64,000 nucleotides of DNA from RDYJ01 sp034931405 (GTDB lineage: Bacteria; Cyanobacteriota; Cyanobacteriia; Cyanobacteriales; Nostocaceae), in NCBI RefSeq assembly GCF_034931405.1, contig NZ_JAYGHA010000004.1:62001-126000 (forward strand). The letters are read 5' to 3'. The notes beneath the pieces were generated by a model. The model saw only the letters and a program-made list of their open reading frames with translations. It ran no database searches and had not been told where the DNA came from. The stretch's first letter is position 1. Each line of letters starts with the position of its first letter. The translations under genes and the position numbers were made by a program. Below are positions 17,312 through 25,972 of the stretch, one piece after another.

Positions 17312-18052
17312 TTATTTTTCCTGATTTTCAACAAATTCAATTAGCTTTTCATTAAGTGCATTACGCCAAGCTTCAAAATCATACCAACCACAACCAATAC
17401 AGCCTTCCTCAGCCTGATCACCTCGTTGATGTTGAGAAGGCCAATTTTCACCTCCTTGATACCAAAATTTAATGCCAAAAGGTGTACCTCGTTTACCAGT
17501 TTTTATACAGCGTTCACAACTTCTGGATTTTAAAAGATTATGATTGCCAGAAGCATCTTTTTTGAGTAATTGAAACTTTTTCCTAATTTCTGTTTCACTC
17601 ATAGAGGTTAAATGTGGAGCCTCACTTTCTCCCCAACGTTCCATGGGAAACCTATGATCAATAACTAGCTCATGCTTTTCTCTTTGTCTCTGCTCTATTA
17701 CATCTCTATATGAATAGACTTGGAGAATTCTTTGAACTAAAGAAGCTGGTATATTAGAAACAGAATTAGCTGATTTTATCTCTCCTGTCCAACAATCTCC
17801 TAAACGTATTTGTTGACAAGTTGGACAAAAATTCTTTTTTGTTTCAATTACAAGACCAGGACGACTTCTTGTCCCGCGTTGTAATCCTTGAATACCTCCA
17901 CCACCAGCATACTGAGTTGATCCTATATTTTTTCCTTCGCACTCCCTACAATGCCATTTTTGATCTGATAAAAGAGTAAAGACTTGTAATTGAGTTGATC
18001 CTTGTCTAAATTGGGCTGTAATTGTCTCAACTAAATTTTGTTGGTTTGTCAC
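17312..18052 (-). CDS. Type II restriction endonuclease, HNH-like with zinc-binding cysteines
   Basis: A 246-residue protein with a GTG start overlapping the controller gene stop by 4 bases (GTGA). Cys pairs CRECEG near residue 35 and CPTCQQ near residue 75, and later CERC and CIGCGW, suggest structural zinc. ELVIDHRFPMERW near residue 130 followed by GNHNLLKSRSCERC has the His-Asn-type layout of an HNH/beta-beta-alpha-metal nuclease. Its place between a controller protein and a C5 methylase supports a restriction enzyme. Specificity is unknown. Confidence 0.78.
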   Translation of the reverse strand: MTNQQNLVETITAQFRQGSTQLQVFTLLSDQKWHCRECEGKNIGSTQYAGGGGIQGLQRGTRSRPGLVIETKKNFCPTCQQIRLGDCWTGEIKSANSVSNIPASLVQRILQVYSYRDVIEQRQREKHELVIDHRFPMERWGESEAPHLTSMSETEIRKKFQLLKKDASGNHNLLKSRSCERCIKTGKRGTPFGIKFWYQGGENWPSQHQRGDQAEEGCIGCGWYDFEAWRNALNEKLIEFVENQEK

Positions 18053-18297
18053 TGTATTCTATCGGCTTCGATTTCCAAATTTGTCAGCAGAACCGAAACA
18101 CTAATACCTAAGCCATCTGCAAGACTGACAAGAGCAGTCAGAGAAGGATTTCTGACTCCACGTTCCACACCAGAAATATATGTGCGGTCTAAGTTAGCGC
18201 GTAGTCCTAACTCCTCTTGTGAAATTCCTAACTCTGTTCTGCGTTGTCTGACTAGATAACCTAAAGCATAAAGAACCTTTTGTTTTGATTCATCCAT
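18049..18297 (-). CDS. R-M controller (C) protein, XRE family
   Basis: An 82-residue HTH protein: LGYLVRQRRTELGISQEELGLRANLDRTYISGVERGVRNPSLT is the textbook order of C proteins. It overlaps the start of the endonuclease gene by 4 bases, so C and R are coupled. C proteins bind a C-box upstream of their own gene to delay endonuclease expression until methylation is complete, and a matching operator is visible at 18318-18348. Confidence 0.92.
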   Translation of the reverse strand: MDESKQKVLYALGYLVRQRRTELGISQEELGLRANLDRTYISGVERGVRNPSLTALVSLADGLGISVSVLLTNLEIEADRIQ

Positions 18298-18317
18298 CTG
18301 CTGATTTTGAGCCTTTA

Positions 18318-18348
18318 TAGACTATCAGTCTACGGACGATGTGTCACA
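18318..18348 (-). promoter_or_regulatory. C-box operator of the controller gene
   Basis: Read on the minus strand this region gives GTGACACATCGTC followed by CGTAGACTGATAGTCTA. It contains a perfect TAGACT-3-AGTCTA palindrome next to a weaker GAC-5-GTC site at the spacing seen in C.Esp1396I-type operators, whose layout I recall as two GACTnnnAGTC sites separated by CGTG. It lies 20-50 bases upstream of the C gene start. The strong and weak sites would support activation then repression. Confidence 0.75.
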
Positions 18349-18477
18349 TTACCAGGCATGACTTATTAAAATTTGGAAAAATTAGCCATCTCACAAGACT
18401 TTTATATAATTGAGATATCCGAAATAAATAAATGTATTAGCTTAATATAAACACAGCACTAGCATTACTACTACAAA

Positions 18478-18942
18478 ATGTCCCAGGTTTTAGAACAATC
18501 AATAAAAATTAATGCCGCTGCTACGGTAGTGGAACAATGTTTTACAGATTTAACTTTAATGCACCGCTGGCTTAACCCTGTTCTCCGTTGTGAACCTGTA
18601 GGAAAAGTGTGGAGTACGGAAATAGGTAGTCGCAGTCGGTTTATGATTCAAATTCCTGTAATTAAACCTACTTTAAATACTGTAGTTCTCGAACGACAAC
18701 CGGGTTTAGTAGTCTGGGGATTTAAGGGATTTTTCCAAGGTAGCGATCGCTGGGAATGTCAACCACTGTCAAAAGGTACACTTCTTGTTAACAGGTTTGA
18801 ATTTAAAATTCCTAACCCTGTCGTCAGTTGGGGTTTTAATACCTTCGCCGCATCTTGGACTAAAGCCGATATGCAAGCACAACTGCGACGTTTTAAACGA
18901 GTTGCAGAAGAACTAGCTAATTCTCCTAAGTATGCTAAATAG
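18478..18942 (+). CDS. SRPBCC (START/Bet v1-like) family protein
   Basis: A 154-residue protein with the polyketide cyclase/START-like pattern: N-terminal EQSIKINAAATVVEQCFTDL, then MHRWLNPVLRCEP, WGFKGFFQGSDRWEC and a C-terminal helix (ADMQAQLRRFKRVAEEL). The fold forms a hydrophobic cavity; the ligand is unknown. The start at the first ATG is fitting. It is divergent from the R-M controller and followed by a family B repeat. Confidence 0.75.
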   Translation: MSQVLEQSIKINAAATVVEQCFTDLTLMHRWLNPVLRCEPVGKVWSTEIGSRSRFMIQIPVIKPTLNTVVLERQPGLVVWGFKGFFQGSDRWECQPLSKGTLLVNRFEFKIPNPVVSWGFNTFAASWTKADMQAQLRRFKRVAEELANSPKYAK

Positions 18943-18950
18943 GAGTAGTA

Positions 18951-19016
18951 GGGGCGAAGCATTCGGAAAATATCCTTTGGCAAAAACTGATAATTTATCA
19001 CCCGAATGCTTCGCCC
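18951..19016. repeat. Family B palindromic repeat (copy 1)
   Basis: Arms GGGGCGAAGCATTCGG and CCGAATGCTTCGCCC around a 35-base spacer. A second copy is at 61408-61473 between hoxU and hoxF. It begins 9 bases after the SRPBCC stop and could terminate transcription as a hairpin. Confidence 0.88.
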
Positions 19017-19045
19017 GTACAGGAGTCAGGAGGTAAACATTTCTT

Positions 19046-19118
19046 CCCAGTCACCAGTCACCAGTCACCAGTCACCAGTCCCCAGTCATCAGTCCCCAGT
19101 CACCAGTCCCCAGTCACC
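19046..19118. repeat. Short tandem heptamer repeats (CAGTCAC/CAGTCCC)
   Basis: About ten units of CCAGTCA or CCAGTCC. These are typical STRR sequences of filamentous cyanobacteria. The tract overlaps the 3' end of the CCA-adding enzyme gene and encodes its last residues. Confidence 0.92.
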
Positions 19119-20371
19119 TGTTTTGCAAATTCTAGCGCCTCTGCTGCTGTAGTAACTTTTCCCTCAGCTTGGGCAATCGCAATTTCACTGAGTATCTTAC
19201 CCACAAGTGGCGAAGCCGGAATATTTAGTGCTAAAATTACCTCTTTACCACTCACCAACGGTGAGGGGTGAGCTACCAAATCATCAGGGTTCAGGTAACG
19301 GTCGATCAAGGGTGCATAAACCCCTAGCGGATTATCGCCAGACATCGCCTCTACTACATCATCTGCTAAGGCTAAGGCAGTTGTAGCACTAAATACAACT
19401 CTCACGTCCTGAAATAAAAAATACTGTTCTCGTAGGGATTTATGAACTAATTTGAACTGCGGGAACAGTCTCAGGGCGGTAACAACACTACGAGTTTCTG
19501 CACGACTATAAGTTAGTTGCTGTAGTTCAATTTCCGCTTTTTCTGGGTTTGGGTGAACAAGACAAGCAAGTTTAGCAACACCTAACCAAGTAGTTTTGAC
19601 AGTATCACGGATAGGTTGTTCCAGTTCTGCTTCTAATTGTGGATATTTTTCCCCTATCAAGCTGCAAGCTTTGTCAACTGCGGCTAATTTATCCAAGCTT
19701 TCACGGTTAGTATTTGTAAAAAAACTCCCTAGTAAATTATCTTCCCAGGCACTTTTTAACCAAGGTGTACCTTGAGAATTGCCTAAAAGATAACCAATTT
19801 CTACCCGCACTCTCTCGGCTGCAACCTTACCGATATCTGCTGCTAAGGTGCGAATAGTAGCTTGGGTAGCTGGTTCAATCGTAAAACCCAGTTGAGCCGC
19901 TTGACGATATGCTCGCATTAACCGCAAAGGGTCATCTTGCAGATTTTCCCGTGATATCATCCGTAATAGACCAGCGTTTATATCTGCATAACCTTGGAGG
20001 GGGTCGATAATTTCCTGGGTATGGGGATGATAGGCGATCGCATTAATTGTAAAATCCCTTCTCTGCAAATCAGTAAATATACTATCTCCTTCCTGTTGGG
20101 CAAAATCAGCGGTAGCATGAGGAAACACCACACGGGCAATTTTTCTTTCCGCATCCAGTAACACAAAACCAGCTTGATAATATTTAGCGATCGCCCGTGC
20201 CACTTTCACCGCATCATCTGGGATAATAAAATCTAAATCTAAATATTCCCGACTTCTACCCAAAATTGCATCCCGCACCGCACCACCTACCATGTAAGCA
20301 GTTTTTGGCAACCATTCCAAACTAAAAGGCCAATTTTTGGCATCTAAACGATCAACAATTAAATTATTCAT
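19100..20371 (-). CDS. cca: CCA tRNA nucleotidyltransferase / poly(A) polymerase family
   Basis: A 423-residue class II nucleotidyltransferase. I choose the ATG at 20371 (MNNLIVDRLDAKNWPFSLEW) because the 27 extra codons upstream are read from a family A repeat. The N-terminus has YMVGGAVRDAILGR and DLDFIIPDD, the GG-x9-DxD catalytic core, followed by RRDFTINAIAY and DPLRLMRAYR. It adds or repairs the 3' CCA of tRNA, or only part of it, because some cyanobacteria may split A- and CC-adding. The final VTGDW residues come from heptamer repeats. Confidence 0.9.
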   Translation of the reverse strand: MNNLIVDRLDAKNWPFSLEWLPKTAYMVGGAVRDAILGRSREYLDLDFIIPDDAVKVARAIAKYYQAGFVLLDAERKIARVVFPHATADFAQQEGDSIFTDLQRRDFTINAIAYHPHTQEIIDPLQGYADINAGLLRMISRENLQDDPLRLMRAYRQAAQLGFTIEPATQATIRTLAADIGKVAAERVRVEIGYLLGNSQGTPWLKSAWEDNLLGSFFTNTNRESLDKLAAVDKACSLIGEKYPQLEAELEQPIRDTVKTTWLGVAKLACLVHPNPEKAEIELQQLTYSRAETRSVVTALRLFPQFKLVHKSLREQYFLFQDVRVVFSATTALALADDVVEAMSGDNPLGVYAPLIDRYLNPDDLVAHPSPLVSGKEVILALNIPASPLVGKILSEIAIAQAEGKVTTAAEALEFAKQVTGDW

Positions 20372-20399
20372 TGTCAGTATGTCCACTTTATAGAACATA

Positions 20400-20428
20400 G
20401 ATCCCCGACTTCTCACAGAAGTCGGGGA
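20400..20428. repeat. Short family A hairpin
   Basis: GATCCCCGACTTCT, short CACAG-containing loop, AGTCGGGGA. It lies 28 bases upstream of the cca start codon and falls inside the longer frame, which is why the longer start is rejected. Confidence 0.8.
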
Positions 20429-20523
20429 ATATAGATACTTTATAAAAATCAACCCACCAACTAATGCTTAACATTTTTTCCTAAGCTACATTAACTATAA
20501 AGGTTCTAGGAGTTGGTTCTATT

Positions 20524-20772
20524 ATGTGTATTTGCGTGAATTGCCACTATGTAGACCGTTGTGTAACCTACAATGCTGTAGAAGCACAGCACCAACAGCC
20601 CCATTTGACCGAAAACCCAGATTTTGAAGCCAATGAACCCTCTATCAATGTTAATATTCGCACAAAAGATGACATCATTGAAATGGAATGGGATGTAGTT
20701 GGTTGTCTCAGCTTTAAACAAGAAATGGGTAAATGGTCAAAATTGCGTCCCGGTGAATTAGTCCCTACTTGA
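20524..20772 (+). CDS. ycf34: Ycf34 family protein
   Basis: An 82-residue protein beginning MCICVNCHYVDRCVTYNAVE and containing INVNIRTKDDIIEMEWDVVG and a C-terminal GKWSKLRPGELVPT. This matches the Ycf34 family of cyanobacteria and red-lineage plastids, in which the N-terminal cysteines are thought to ligate an iron-sulfur cluster. It has been linked to photosynthetic electron transport. The four cysteines at positions 2, 4, 7 and 13 are present, so the cluster site looks intact. Confidence 0.92.
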   Translation: MCICVNCHYVDRCVTYNAVEAQHQQPHLTENPDFEANEPSINVNIRTKDDIIEMEWDVVGCLSFKQEMGKWSKLRPGELVPT

Positions 20773-20807
20773 ATTTTAGATTTTAGATTTTGGATTTTAA
20801 ATACCCA

Positions 20808-20839
20808 GATCCCTGCATTCTCACAGAAGTCGGGGATCT
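20808..20839. repeat. Degenerate short family A hairpin
   Basis: GATCCCTGCATTCT / AGAAGTCGGGGATC. The left arm has mutated, leaving an imperfect stem. It lies between ycf34 and tsaB after a TTTTAGA-type tandem tract. Confidence 0.7.
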
Positions 20840-20894
20840 ATCAGACTATGCTTTATTTTATAATTAATCTTTGTACTTATTCTGAACAATCATT

Positions 20895-21554
20895 TTGGCA
20901 ACTAAACTACCACATCTCCCCCCCACAAAATACGCTTTAGGACTACACACCACTACACCAGAATTAGGTTTAGTAATTAGTGATTTTGCAGAAGATCCTC
21001 GCACCCATGTTTGGAATTTAGGACGTGATGTATCTAGTCATATCCATCAATATTTAATTGATTTGATTCAACCCCAAACCTGGACAGATTTAGCATTTAT
21101 TGCCGTTGCTAAAGGACCAGGAGGTTTTACAGGAACTCGGATTGGTGTTGTTACAGCCCGCACTTTAGGACAACAGTTAGAAATACCTGTATTTGCAGTT
21201 TCCACCTTAGCCGCCTTCGCTTGGGATGAAAACAGCAAAAATCCCAAAACACAACCAATCATTGCTGTAGAAATGCCAGCACAAAGAGGTCAAGTCTTTG
21301 CAGCAATTTATCAAATAGCTACTGATAATTCTGGCATTATCGCATTATTATCAGATACTGTTTTTACACCAGAAAAATGGCAGGAAACCTTAGCAAATTG
21401 GCATACAGAATATCAAATAATTAAAGCCACATCTGGTTTAGCTGCAACAGTAAGCAGTATTTTAGAATTAGCCTATTTAGACTGGCAACAAGGTAAACGC
21501 CCTCATTGGTCAGAAGCTTTACCATATTATGGACAGCATCCTGTAGATATTTGA
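20895..21554 (+). CDS. tsaB: tRNA threonylcarbamoyladenosine biosynthesis protein TsaB
   Basis: A 219-residue ASKHA-fold protein, partner of TsaD in making t6A at position 37 of ANN-decoding tRNAs. Signatures are the N-terminal YALGLHTTTPELGLVIS and AVAKGPGGFTGTRIGVVTA near residue 75. A TTG start is used; no nearby ATG gives the conserved N-terminus. The length is normal. It shares the strand with ycf34 and plsX but is separated from them by repeats and a hairpin. Confidence 0.9.
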   Translation: MATKLPHLPPTKYALGLHTTTPELGLVISDFAEDPRTHVWNLGRDVSSHIHQYLIDLIQPQTWTDLAFIAVAKGPGGFTGTRIGVVTARTLGQQLEIPVFAVSTLAAFAWDENSKNPKTQPIIAVEMPAQRGQVFAAIYQIATDNSGIIALLSDTVFTPEKWQETLANWHTEYQIIKATSGLAATVSSILELAYLDWQQGKRPHWSEALPYYGQHPVDI

Positions 21555-21647
21555 TCATGAATCAGCAGTTATTCCGGTTTTGAGACCCCTGTTATTTGCG
21601 GTTAATGTGGTTTCAAAATTGCCTTGTTTGCAGTTCGCTACATTTAA

Positions 21648-21688
21648 TAAGCGAGTTTTGATAGATACAGATTTAGTAAACTCGCTTA
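21648..21688. terminator. Hairpin between tsaB and plsX
   Basis: Perfect 11-bp arms TAAGCGAGTTT and AAACTCGCTTA with a 19-base loop. It lies about 95 bases after tsaB and 100 bases before plsX. It has no U-tract directly after the stem, so it is either an imperfect terminator or a leader structure of the plsX transcript. Confidence 0.45.
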
Positions 21689-21789
21689 GTGGCAAATAAA
21701 ATATAGTTTTTTATGCTTTTTTTGGGAATTTTTAATTGTTGAGTATTGCAATCTGATAAAATTTGTAAGGTTTCTTTGAGCTAGGAGCA

Positions 21790-22815
21790 ATGGGATCGAC
21801 TGGTGTAAGGATCGCAATTGACGCAATGGGGGGAGATTATGCACCCGCTGAAATCGTCGCTGGCGCACTGCGAGCGAAGGAAGAATTGGGTGTAAAAATC
21901 CTGTTGGTGGGTGATGCTCAACAAATTGAAGCTGTCGTACCGCCAAAAACAAATATGGAGGGATTGGAGATTGTTGCGGCTGAGGAAATGATCACCATGG
22001 ATGAAGAGCCTTTGAGCGCAGTCAGGAAAAAGCGCAAGGCTTCCATCAATGTAGCAATGGATTTAGTCAAAACTCAACAGGCTGATGCTGTATTTTCTGC
22101 TGGACACTCTGGTGCAGCAATGGCATCTGCTTTGTTACGTTTAGGTAGACTACCAGGAATTGATCGCCCAGCAATTGGCACAGTATTCCCCACAATTAAA
22201 GCAGGTAAACCAGTATTAATACTTGATGTCGGCGCTAACGTAGACTGTCGGCCTAAATTTTTAGAGCAGTTTGCGGTGATGGGGTCGATTTATAGTCAGT
22301 ATGTTTTGGGAATGCCTGAACCCAAAATAGGATTATTGAATATCGGTGAAGAAGATACCAAAGGCAACGAAGCAGCCCTCCGCGCCCATCAATTATTAAA
22401 GGAGAATACCCACATTAACTTTAGTGGCAACGCTGAAGGTCGTGATGTCTTATCTGGTGACTTTGATGTAATTGTCTGCGATGGTTTTGTGGGTAATGTG
22501 TTATTAAAATTTGCCGAAGCAGTTGGAGGAGTAATTTTACAAATTCTGCGGGAAGAATTACCCCAAGGAATACATGGTCAAATCGGCACAGCAATTTTAA
22601 AACCCAACCTCAAGCGGGTTAAACAGCGCATGGATCACGCAGAACATGGTGGCGCTTTACTTTTAGGCGTAAATGGAATCTGCTTTATCGGTCATGGTAG
22701 TTCCCAAGCGCCTTCAATTTTTAGTGCTATTCGCATGGCCAAAGAAGCTGTAGACAATCAAGTATTGACAAGACTACAGTCACAATATCAAATCCTCCAG
22801 AGTGAAAGGGATTAG
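21790..22815 (+). CDS. plsX: Phosphate acyltransferase PlsX
   Basis: A 341-residue enzyme that converts acyl-ACP to acyl-phosphate for phospholipid synthesis. It begins with VRIAIDAMGGDYAPAEIVAGA and has AVFSAGHSGAAMASA, VLILDVGANVDCRP and DVIVCDGFVGNVLLKFAE, all diagnostic of PlsX. AGGAG lies just before the ATG. It heads the plsX-fabH-fabD cluster, the usual bacterial fatty-acid arrangement. Confidence 0.97.
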   Translation: MGSTGVRIAIDAMGGDYAPAEIVAGALRAKEELGVKILLVGDAQQIEAVVPPKTNMEGLEIVAAEEMITMDEEPLSAVRKKRKASINVAMDLVKTQQADAVFSAGHSGAAMASALLRLGRLPGIDRPAIGTVFPTIKAGKPVLILDVGANVDCRPKFLEQFAVMGSIYSQYVLGMPEPKIGLLNIGEEDTKGNEAALRAHQLLKENTHINFSGNAEGRDVLSGDFDVIVCDGFVGNVLLKFAEAVGGVILQILREELPQGIHGQIGTAILKPNLKRVKQRMDHAEHGGALLLGVNGICFIGHGSSQAPSIFSAIRMAKEAVDNQVLTRLQSQYQILQSERD

Positions 22816-22912
22816 CCTTAGCTATGGGAGAGTCCATTGTCATTAGTCATTGGTCATTCATGAATGGGGTTTGCTGACTGCTGACTGATGACTGCTTCTT
22901 AACAACTGACAA

Positions 22913-23929
22913 ATGGAGAGATTAGGAGTGCAGAATTTATTCAATAATGGCATAGCAATTACAGGAAGTGGCTCGGCAGTACCAGCTACTCGCTTGGATA
23001 ACCAGTTACTAACTGAACTGGTGGAAACTTCAGACGAGTGGATCACCTCACGCACAGGAATTAGTCAACGGCAGTTGGCATTACCGCCGGAATCATTGAC
23101 TACATTGGCAACGGATGCAAGTAAACAGGCTCTTGCTGCCGCCGGTCTTAAAGCAGAAGATATTGATTTAATTTTGTTGGCCACATCTACCCCAGATGAC
23201 TTGTTTGGTAATGCTTGCCGGATTCAAGCTGAACTAGGCGCAATTAAAGCAGTCGCCTTTGATTTAACAGCAGCCTGTTCTGGTTTTGTATTTGGACTGG
23301 TAACGGCAGCCCAATATATTAGAACAGGTGTCTATCAAAATGTACTGCTAATAGGCGGAGATATCCTCTCTCGTTGGGTAGATTGGCAAGATCGCCGCAC
23401 GTGTGTACTGTTCGGTGATGGGGCTGGGGCTGTGGTCATACAAGCGAATAAGAGCGATCGCTTATTAGGATTTTCCCTGAAAAGTGATGGCACTCAAAAC
23501 CACTATCTCAACCTGAATTATGAAGGTACAACCAAACAGGTAACATCGAAAATTCATGTACCGACAGGCACTTATCACCCCATTACCATGAACGGCAAAG
23601 AAGTTTACCGTTTTGCTATTCAGAAAGTCCCAGAAGTCATAGATAAAGCTCTATTTCAAGCTCATCTGAGTGTAGATAAAATAGATTGGTTGATCTTACA
23701 TCAAGCAAACCAGCGCATTATTAATTCCGTAGCTGAACGTTTAAATATTCCTGAGCATAAAGTAATTAGTAACGTTGCCCATTATGGCAACACTTCCGCA
23801 GCTTCTATTCCCCTAGCACTAGATGAAGCAGTCAGGCAAGGCAAAATCAAAACTAATGATATAATTGCTACATCCGGCTTTGGCGCAGGTTTAACCTGGG
23901 GTGCTGCCATTTTTCAATGGGGAAGGTAA
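22913..23929 (+). CDS. fabH: Beta-ketoacyl-ACP synthase III FabH
   Basis: A 338-residue KAS III that starts fatty-acid synthesis by condensing acetyl-CoA with malonyl-ACP. DEWITSRTGISQR, then AFDLTAACSGFVFGL with the catalytic Cys near residue 122, LILHQANQRIINS with the His, and VAHYGNTSAASIPLAL with the Asn complete the triad. The start could also be the GTG at 22928. A short repeat-containing spacer follows plsX. Confidence 0.96.
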   Translation: MERLGVQNLFNNGIAITGSGSAVPATRLDNQLLTELVETSDEWITSRTGISQRQLALPPESLTTLATDASKQALAAAGLKAEDIDLILLATSTPDDLFGNACRIQAELGAIKAVAFDLTAACSGFVFGLVTAAQYIRTGVYQNVLLIGGDILSRWVDWQDRRTCVLFGDGAGAVVIQANKSDRLLGFSLKSDGTQNHYLNLNYEGTTKQVTSKIHVPTGTYHPITMNGKEVYRFAIQKVPEVIDKALFQAHLSVDKIDWLILHQANQRIINSVAERLNIPEHKVISNVAHYGNTSAASIPLALDEAVRQGKIKTNDIIATSGFGAGLTWGAAIFQWGR

Positions 23930-23972
23930 ACAATTCAAAAGTCAAAAGTCAAAAGTCAAAATTAGAAACTTA

Positions 23973-24854
23973 ATGACAAAAACTGCATGGGTGTTTCCCG
24001 GACAAGGTTCTCAAGCTTTGAACATGGGAATTGATCTACTAAAAATATCATCTGCCAAAGCAAAATTCGATCAAGCTGAGGCAATTTTGGGTTGGTCTGT
24101 GAGTGACATTTGTGAAAATGACGAAGAAAAACTATCGCGCACAGCTTATACACAACCCTGTTTGTATGTGGTTGAAAGCATTCTCGCTGATTTATTGCGA
24201 GAAAAGGGACAACAACCAAATTTAGTTGCCGGTCACAGTTTAGGAGAATATATTGCTCTTTATGTTGCTGGTGTTTTTGACTGGTCTACTGGGTTACAAT
24301 TAGTCAAACGCCGCGCAGAAATTATGGATAGTGCTGCTGGGGGGATGATGGCAGCATTACTCAATTTTGACCGGGAAAAATTAGAAAAAGTGATTTCTGC
24401 GACTCCTGATGTCGTCTTGGCAAATGATAATAGTCCCGCCCAAGTTGTGATTTCTGGGACTCCAGAAGCAGTTCAAACTGTTATCTCCCAAGTCAAGGCA
24501 AAACGCGCACTACCTTTAAAAGTTTCTGGTGCATTTCATTCACATTTAATGGCAGCAGCAGCAGAGGAATTTCAAGCAATTTTAGAAAAAACCGATTTTC
24601 AAACAGCTGCAATTCCCGTTTCTTCAAATGTAGATCCAGTTCCTGAAATTGATGCAAATATTTTAAAGCAGCGTTTAATTCAACAAATGACTGGTTCTGT
24701 GCGTTGGCGAGAAATTTCTTTGCAATTACCAGAAAATGGCATTGAAAAAGTAGTGGAAATTGGACCAGGTAATGTTTTAACTGGGTTAATTAAACGTACT
24801 GCTTCTGGGTTAATCTTAGAAAACATTCGTCATGCTGCTGAGTTGCCTGAATAG
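23973..24854 (+). CDS. fabD: Malonyl-CoA:ACP transacylase FabD
   Basis: A 293-residue enzyme that loads malonyl onto ACP. The true start is the ATG at 23973 (MTKTAWVFPGQGSQALNMG). The longer frame to 23901 overlaps fabH and reads AAAAGTC tandem repeats. The catalytic Ser is in VAGHSLGEYIAL near residue 90, and the His is in GAFHSHLM. It is the only stand-alone malonyl transferase in the window and lies just upstream of the AT-less polyketide cluster, for which it could supply malonyl in trans (inference). Confidence 0.95.
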   Translation: MTKTAWVFPGQGSQALNMGIDLLKISSAKAKFDQAEAILGWSVSDICENDEEKLSRTAYTQPCLYVVESILADLLREKGQQPNLVAGHSLGEYIALYVAGVFDWSTGLQLVKRRAEIMDSAAGGMMAALLNFDREKLEKVISATPDVVLANDNSPAQVVISGTPEAVQTVISQVKAKRALPLKVSGAFHSHLMAAAAEEFQAILEKTDFQTAAIPVSSNVDPVPEIDANILKQRLIQQMTGSVRWREISLQLPENGIEKVVEIGPGNVLTGLIKRTASGLILENIRHAAELPE

Positions 24855-25014
24855 GTGATAGAAGCAAACAAATTCAAAATTAAATAAGTAATTATATAGA
24901 TAACTGTGGCAGTATAAACTTTCTATGTTGCCTATTTTTTTGTCTAAAGATTTACTTGATGAATTGTTTCTTAATTTGTTGTCAATGATTGGTCTAACTT
25001 TTACTACCGAATAG

Positions 25015-25914
25015 ATGAAAAAATATCCAAGACTTTTAGCCCTTAGTTACAGTTTGGGACCTTTTCTAATCATAGTAACCCACTTGGGAGCATTCCTTCC
25101 CTTCTTCACAGGACTCTCATGGAGCAGCATTCTGTGGGCAGTTGCTCTTTATGTTGTCAGAATGATGAGTATTACAGCCATCTACCATCGGCTGCTTATT
25201 CATAAATCTTATCAAGCACCGGCAATCATCAAATGGGTCGGTAGCATTATTGCCTGTTCGTCAGGACAAATGGGTCCGAACTGGTGGAAAGGTCATCATA
25301 TTCAGGGACATCACAATAACTCCGATCAACCAGACGATAGCCACTCTCCACATACACCATTTAAAGGTTTCAAAGGCTTCCTATGGTCACAATGTGGATG
25401 GCTTTTGTCCCGAAACTTTTTCCCTCCCAGCCTTCCTGCTGATTTGGAAGCAGACTGGGTACTCAAAACCATAGATAGGTTACACTTTATCCCCCTCATC
25501 CTATTAGGCGCAATTTCTTTCTGGATAGGTGGATTGGAGTTTTTCGGTGCTTTCTGCTTGAGTACAATGATACTTTTCCATTGTGTTGCCTTTGTCAATT
25601 CTCTTGCTCATATATTTGGCAAAACACCCTTTGTTAGCAATGATTATAGTCGGAATAACTGGTTCGTGGCAATGCTTACCTTTGGTGAAGGGTGGCACAA
25701 TATGCACCACGCATTTCAGTGGTCAGCCCGTCATGGTTTCTCTGTTAAAGAAGGCAAAATTGTCTATTTGATAGATCCTACATATCAATTTATCCGACTG
25801 CTGGAAAGACTACACTTAAGTTCTAATTTGAAACTACCCACCGAAGCAGAACTTCTGCAAGCGGCCAACAGTGTCAGTACAGCCAAAAAAATAACGGTTG
25901 ATGTATTTAGATAA
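25015..25914 (+). CDS. Membrane acyl-lipid/acyl-CoA desaturase
   Basis: A 299-residue integral membrane di-iron desaturase. Its three histidine boxes are YHRLLIHKSY (residues 58-67), HHIQGHHNNSD near residue 94 and EGWHNMHHAF near residue 227; hydrophobic segments lie near residues 10-50 and 155-190. This is the delta-9/stearoyl type. It is convergent with the KS-ACP-TE gene, 58 bases apart, so it probably belongs to the lipid/polyketide cluster and may act on the fatty acyl chain there, or on membrane lipids. Confidence 0.88.
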   Translation: MKKYPRLLALSYSLGPFLIIVTHLGAFLPFFTGLSWSSILWAVALYVVRMMSITAIYHRLLIHKSYQAPAIIKWVGSIIACSSGQMGPNWWKGHHIQGHHNNSDQPDDSHSPHTPFKGFKGFLWSQCGWLLSRNFFPPSLPADLEADWVLKTIDRLHFIPLILLGAISFWIGGLEFFGAFCLSTMILFHCVAFVNSLAHIFGKTPFVSNDYSRNNWFVAMLTFGEGWHNMHHAFQWSARHGFSVKEGKIVYLIDPTYQFIRLLERLHLSSNLKLPTEAELLQAANSVSTAKKITVDVFR

Positions 25915-25972
25915 TAAATTTGTGCACTACTACAGTATTGCCAGAACGAATCGCACTTACTTCTATCTCGGC

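Noticed and set aside
19046..19118. Possible CRISPR-like repeat array
   Set aside because: Units are 7 bases with no unique spacers; same for 49620-49664, 58511-58648 and 59278-59396.
20372..20452. Longer N-terminus of the CCA-adding enzyme
   Set aside because: The extra codons read a family A hairpin; the conserved protein begins at 20371.
23901..23972. Longer N-terminus of FabD overlapping fabH
   Set aside because: It translates AAAAGTC tandem repeats; FabD proteins start near TAWVFPGQGSQ.
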